NCBI GenBank assembly: GCA_900549085.1
Contig: URMO01000083.1
Location: 1 to 7,796, forward strand
DNA length: 7,796 nucleotides
Source of the DNA: an uncultured Collinsella sp.
GTDB taxonomy: Bacteria; Actinomycetota; Coriobacteriia; Coriobacteriales; Coriobacteriaceae
Reading direction: 5' to 3'
Shown here: positions 5,704 through 7,796 of the stretch, one piece after another
Layout of the letters: every line of letters starts with the position of its first letter
How positions within the stretch are numbered: the stretch's first letter is position 1
Program-made: the position numbers and the translations under genes
Notes under the pieces: model-generated
What the model was told of the DNA's origin: nothing
The model's database searches: none
The model's input: the letters and a program-made list of their open reading frames with translations, nothing else

Positions 5704-6606
5704 TTAGTTGGCATGGATGATGCGGTTGAGCTCGTCGAGGTATTGCTGCAAGAGGGGAGAGGGCTTGCGATCGTCATGCATGATGTAGCCCACATGCATC
5801 GTTGGGGCGTCTGCTAACGGGATCGATGCCATGCCCCATTGCATTTCATTGGAGAGGACACCGGTCGACAGGGTGTAACCGTTCGAGGTGATAAGTAAGT
5901 TAGTGAGCGTTCCGCGGTCCGAGATTCGAATGTTGCGGTCGCAGGGGATATAGCTAAAAGGTTCCTCGGCGTAATAGAAGGAGTTTGAGGTTCCCTGCTC
6001 AAAGCTGTAGCGCGTATAGGGCGTGAGGTCGGCAAGGGACAGCTGAGGGCGGCGTGCGAGTGGATGGCGCTCGCTAACGAAGACGTGGACCGTCGCGTCG
6101 AAGAGGGGGTGGAAGCTTGCGCGGGCGTCGGCGAAGGCCCTCTGCAGGACGCGGGCGTTAAAGTCGTCCAGATAGAGGATGCCGATGTCGCTGCGAAACG
6201 CGCGGACGTCATCGATGATCTGCGAGGTGGTGGTCTCACGCATGATGAACTCGAACTTGCTGTCACGGCAGCGCTCGACCACGTTGACAAAGGCCTCGAC
6301 CGAAAAGGCGTAGTGCTGGGCGGAAATGGCGAGGCGGGCTTGCGGGGTGCCGCCGTCCTCGTAGCGCGCCTCGAGCATGTCGGCCTGCTCTACGACCTGG
6401 CGCGCATAGCCCAAAAGCTCGGTGCCGTCGTTGGTGAGCGTGACGCCGCGGCTGGAGCGCGTAAAGATCTCCAGATTGAGTTCCTGTTCCAGGCTTTTGA
6501 CGGCGTTTGAGATGTTGGACTGAGCGGTATAGAGGCGCTGAGCTGCGGCGTTGATTGAGCCGGACTCTGCCACGGCGATCAGAAAACGAAGCTGCTGGAG
6601 GGTCAT
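5704..6606 (-). CDS. LysR-type transcriptional regulator
   Basis: This 300-residue protein has the standard LysR layout. A winged helix-turn-helix covers about residues 1-60 (LQQLRFLIAVAESGSINAAAQ, recognition helix around QSNISNAVKSLEQELN, wing FTRSSRGVTLTNDG). A linker helix leads to a periplasmic-binding-protein-like effector domain from about residue 90 (ARLAISAQHYAFS, HVFVSERHPLARRPQLSLADL). Length is typical. ATG 6606 has AAGGA nine bases upstream. It is divergent from metY, with a perfect LysR-type dyad in the 273-base gap, so it probably controls metY and itself. Family members beside sulfur-amino-acid genes (CysB, MetR, CmbR) sense O-acetylserine or homocysteine; which effector applies here is not visible. 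Confidence 0.95.
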   Translation of the reverse strand: MTLQQLRFLIAVAESGSINAAAQRLYTAQSNISNAVKSLEQELNLEIFTRSSRGVTLTNDGTELLGYARQVVEQADMLEARYEDGGTPQARLAISAQHYAFSVEAFVNVVERCRDSKFEFIMRETTTSQIIDDVRAFRSDIGILYLDDFNARVLQRAFADARASFHPLFDATVHVFVSERHPLARRPQLSLADLTPYTRYSFEQGTSNSFYYAEEPFSYIPCDRNIRISDRGTLTNLLITSNGYTLSTGVLSNEMQWGMASIPLADAPTMHVGYIMHDDRKPSPLLQQYLDELNRIIHAN

Positions 6607-6626
6607 CGGCGCCCGTCCTTTCGATA

Positions 6627-6647
6627 GTTATCTAAAAAACAGATAAC
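6627..6647. promoter_or_regulatory. LysR-type operator (perfect 7-bp dyad, ATC-N9-GAT core)
   Basis: GTTATCT at 6627-6633 and AGATAAC at 6641-6647 are exact reverse complements separated by AAAAAAC. The core at 6630-6644 fits both the ATC-N9-GAT and T-N11-A patterns of LysR-family sites. It lies 20 bases upstream of the regulator's start codon. Its centre (6637) is about 65 bases upstream of the transcription start predicted from the metY promoter, the usual place of the high-affinity LysR site. Confidence 0.72.
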
Positions 6648-6667
6648 AGGTTAGCGCTTTTAAGTGA

Positions 6668-6696
6668 TTGACCGAGGTAAACAATGCTCGTACTAT
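6668..6696 (+). promoter_or_regulatory. sigma-70-type promoter of metY
   Basis: TTGACC at 6668-6673 and TACTAT at 6691-6696 are separated by exactly 17 bases, matching five of six consensus bases at -35 and four of six at -10. Transcription should begin at about 6702-6704, giving a leader of about 175 bases before metY. Confidence 0.75.
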
Positions 6697-6710
6697 TCAA
6701 AACACACAAA

Positions 6711-6837
6711 GGCGGTAGGTAATTAAGCCGACCACGGAACCGGGATGCGAAAGGAGGCCCGCATATGAATTGCTTACCAAGACGAATGCCGGGCTCCTGC
6801 TTGCGCCCGTCGGCGTGATCAGGAGACAGCGACTTAC
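6711..6837 (+). promoter_or_regulatory. structured metY leader, candidate cobalamin-type riboswitch
   Basis: Several long-range pairings fall within the leader: GTAGGT (6715-6720) with ACTTAC (6832-6837, one G-U pair), GCCGAC (6727-6732) with GTCGGC (6809-6814), and GGAG-CCCG-CAT (6753-6764) with ATG-CGGG-CTCC (6786-6797, one bulge on each side). Motifs in order recall the cobalamin riboswitch core: CGGAA (6735-6739), TGCGAA (6746-6751), CCCGC (6758-6762), and CAGGAGAC (6820-6827), identical to the centre of the B12 box and placed just before the closing helix. Against this, the helix around TGCGAA is poor and the CCACUG motif is missing. It could be a variant class, or another regulatory RNA. 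No terminator follows, so control would be at translation. Confidence 0.5.
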
Positions 6838-6863
6838 TTCTCTTACTCTTATTACTTTTGTTC

Positions 6864-6876
6864 GATCAAGGAGATC
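6864..6876 (+). promoter_or_regulatory. metY ribosome site flanked by GATC repeats
   Basis: AAGGAG at 6868-6873 lies six bases before the ATG. It is bracketed by GATC at 6864-6867 and 6873-6876, which can pair with each other or with TGATC at 6816-6820 beside the B12-like box. This gives a possible route to hide or expose the ribosome site. Confidence 0.4.
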
Positions 6877-6879
6877 ATC

Positions 6880-7796
6880 ATGAGCCAGTTTATCAACAAC
6901 CCCGAGCACACCTTTGGTTTCGACACCCTGCAGCTTCACGTTGGCCAGGAGAGCGCCGATCCCGCATCCGATTCCCGCGCCGTGCCTATCTACCAGACCA
7001 CGAGCTACGTGTTCCGCAACTCCCAGCATGCCGCTGACCGCTTTGGCCTTGCCGACGCCGGTAACATCTACGGCCGTCTGACCAACTCCACCCAGGGCGT
7101 CTTCGAGGACCGTATCGCCGCACTCGAGGGTGGCGTTGCTGGCCTCGCCGTCGCCTCTGGCGCCGCTGCCATCACCTATACCCTGCAGGCCCTCGCCCAA
7201 GCTGGTGACCACGTGGTCGCCCAGAAGACCATCTACGGCGGTTCCTATAACCTGCTGGAGCATACGCTCTCCCAGTTTGGTGTCGAGACCACCTTCGTCG
7301 ATGCCCATAACCTGGACGAGGTCGAGGGTGCCATCAAGGACAACACCACGGTCATTTACCTCGAGACGCTCGGTAACCCCAACTCCGATATTCCCAACAT
7401 CGACGCTATCTCCGAGGTCGCCAAGAAGCATGGTCTTCCGGTCGTCGTCGATAACACCTTCGGCACCCCGTACCTCTTCCGTCCGCTGGAGCACGGCGCC
7501 AACATCGTCGTTCACTCCGCGACTAAGTTTATTGGCGGCCACGGCACCTCGCTGGGCGGTGTGATTGTCGATGGCGGCAACGTTGACTGGAAGGCGAGCG
7601 GCAAGTATGCGCAGATCGCCGAGCCCAATCCCTCCTACCATGGTGTCTCGTTTGCCGAGGCTGCCGGTCCCGCCGCCTTCGCAACCTATGTCCGCGCCAT
7701 CCTGCTGCGTGACGAGGGCGAAAGTGCCGTAGACGAATCGGCGCTTACCGGTGAGAGCATTCCTGTAGACAAAGCCGCAGGAGACAAGGTTTCGGC
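6880..7796 (+). CDS. metY: O-acetylhomoserine sulfhydrylase (partial, foreign 3' end)
   Basis: The first about 278 codons are a PLP-dependent Cys/Met-metabolism enzyme of the MetY type, which makes homocysteine from O-acetylhomoserine and sulfide. Visible markers are FDTLQLHVGQ at the N-terminus, the neighbouring-subunit phosphate site YGRLTNST (Y64, R66), VASGAAAI, ETLGNPNSDIPNID, D191 (VVDNTFGTPYL, contacts the pyridine nitrogen) and the PLP lysine K216 in SATKFIGGHGTS. The match ends at NPSYHGVSFAEAAGPAAFATYVRAI-type sequence near 7713; family members continue for about 150 residues more. Here the frame instead runs into a P-type ATPase fragment to the window end. Codon use in the metY part is strongly biased towards C- and G-ending codons, as in highly expressed genes. 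AAGGAG supports the ATG. Upstream lie its promoter, LysR site and structured leader. Confidence 0.9.
   Translation, partial: MSQFINNPEHTFGFDTLQLHVGQESADPASDSRAVPIYQTTSYVFRNSQHAADRFGLADAGNIYGRLTNSTQGVFEDRIAALEGGVAGLAVASGAAAITYTLQALAQAGDHVVAQKTIYGGSYNLLEHTLSQFGVETTFVDAHNLDEVEGAIKDNTTVIYLETLGNPNSDIPNIDAISEVAKKHGLPVVVDNTFGTPYLFRPLEHGANIVVHSATKFIGGHGTSLGGVIVDGGNVDWKASGKYAQIAEPNPSYHGVSFAEAAGPAAFATYVRAILLRDEGESAVDESALTGESIPVDKAAGDKVS
7714..7796 (+). other. in-frame fragment of a P-type ATPase actuator domain
   Basis: From about codon 279 the frame reads EGESAVDESALTGESIPVDK followed by AAGDKVS, the actuator-domain motif of P1B (heavy-metal, copper-type) ATPases, whose TGES loop drives dephosphorylation. 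This has no place in a PLP enzyme. Codons GTA, GAA, AAA, GCA and GGA appear here but are rare in the preceding metY part. The exact junction is uncertain by a few bases (about 7708-7717). It is most likely a chimeric contig end; a real recombination is possible. Confidence 0.85.

Noticed and set aside
6703..6879. SAM-I riboswitch or T-box leader upstream of metY
   Set aside because: The SAM-I core elements (GAGGGA, GCAACC) and the T-box motif (TGGNACC) are absent from the leader.
6697..7641. 314-residue open frame on the minus strand opposite metY
   Set aside because: It is the antisense shadow of strongly codon-biased metY DNA and also runs through the promoter-proximal leader; no recognisable domain or ribosome site.
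6880..7796. A natural bifunctional MetY-ATPase fusion
   Set aside because: The join removes the C-terminal part of MetY and begins in the middle of an actuator domain, so neither domain would be complete; a chimeric join is more likely.

Overview
The window reads as chromosomal DNA of a GC-rich actinobacterium. The gene set, GGAGG-type ribosome binding sites and codon use fit the Coriobacteriia, with Collinsella or a close relative the best guess; this is inferred from style, not from a marker gene. There is no rRNA, tRNA, CRISPR array, insertion sequence or phage gene. The end of the window may be the end of an assembled contig.

Layout: (1) 1-1066, an M19 membrane-dipeptidase-type peptidase on the minus strand, followed by a perfect 13-bp hairpin. 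(2) 1187-3076, a plus-strand run of a SlyD-type FKBP prolyl isomerase, a UreE-like nickel-chaperone homologue that starts 4 bases after the FKBP stop, and, past a 14-bp inverted repeat, a Cof-type HAD phosphatase. (3) 3091-5043, a minus-strand cluster transcribed in the order Gfo/Idh/MocA oxidoreductase, acylphosphatase (2 bases between them), PerR-type Fur regulator. (4) 5119-5604, ribonuclease HI, minus strand, with a GTG start overlapping an AUG-UGA. (5) 5704-6606, a LysR-type regulator on the minus strand, divergent from (6) a truncated O-acetylhomoserine sulfhydrylase gene (metY) from 6880 to the window end.

The most informative region is the lysR-metY intergenic stretch. It holds a perfect LysR-type dyad (ATC-N9-GAT core) about 65 bases upstream of the inferred metY transcription start, a clear promoter (TTGACC-17-TACTAT), and a leader of about 175 bases with several long-range helices and motifs that resemble a cobalamin riboswitch. 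Methionine/sulfur metabolism therefore appears to be controlled at two levels here.

Two further points stand out. The metY frame changes abruptly near 7713 into about 27 codons of a P-type ATPase actuator domain (DESALTGES), which is most simply a chimeric join. The UreE-like gene has no urease gene in view and lacks the usual second histidine cluster, yet sits directly behind a SlyD-type FKBP, a family known elsewhere for nickel handling.
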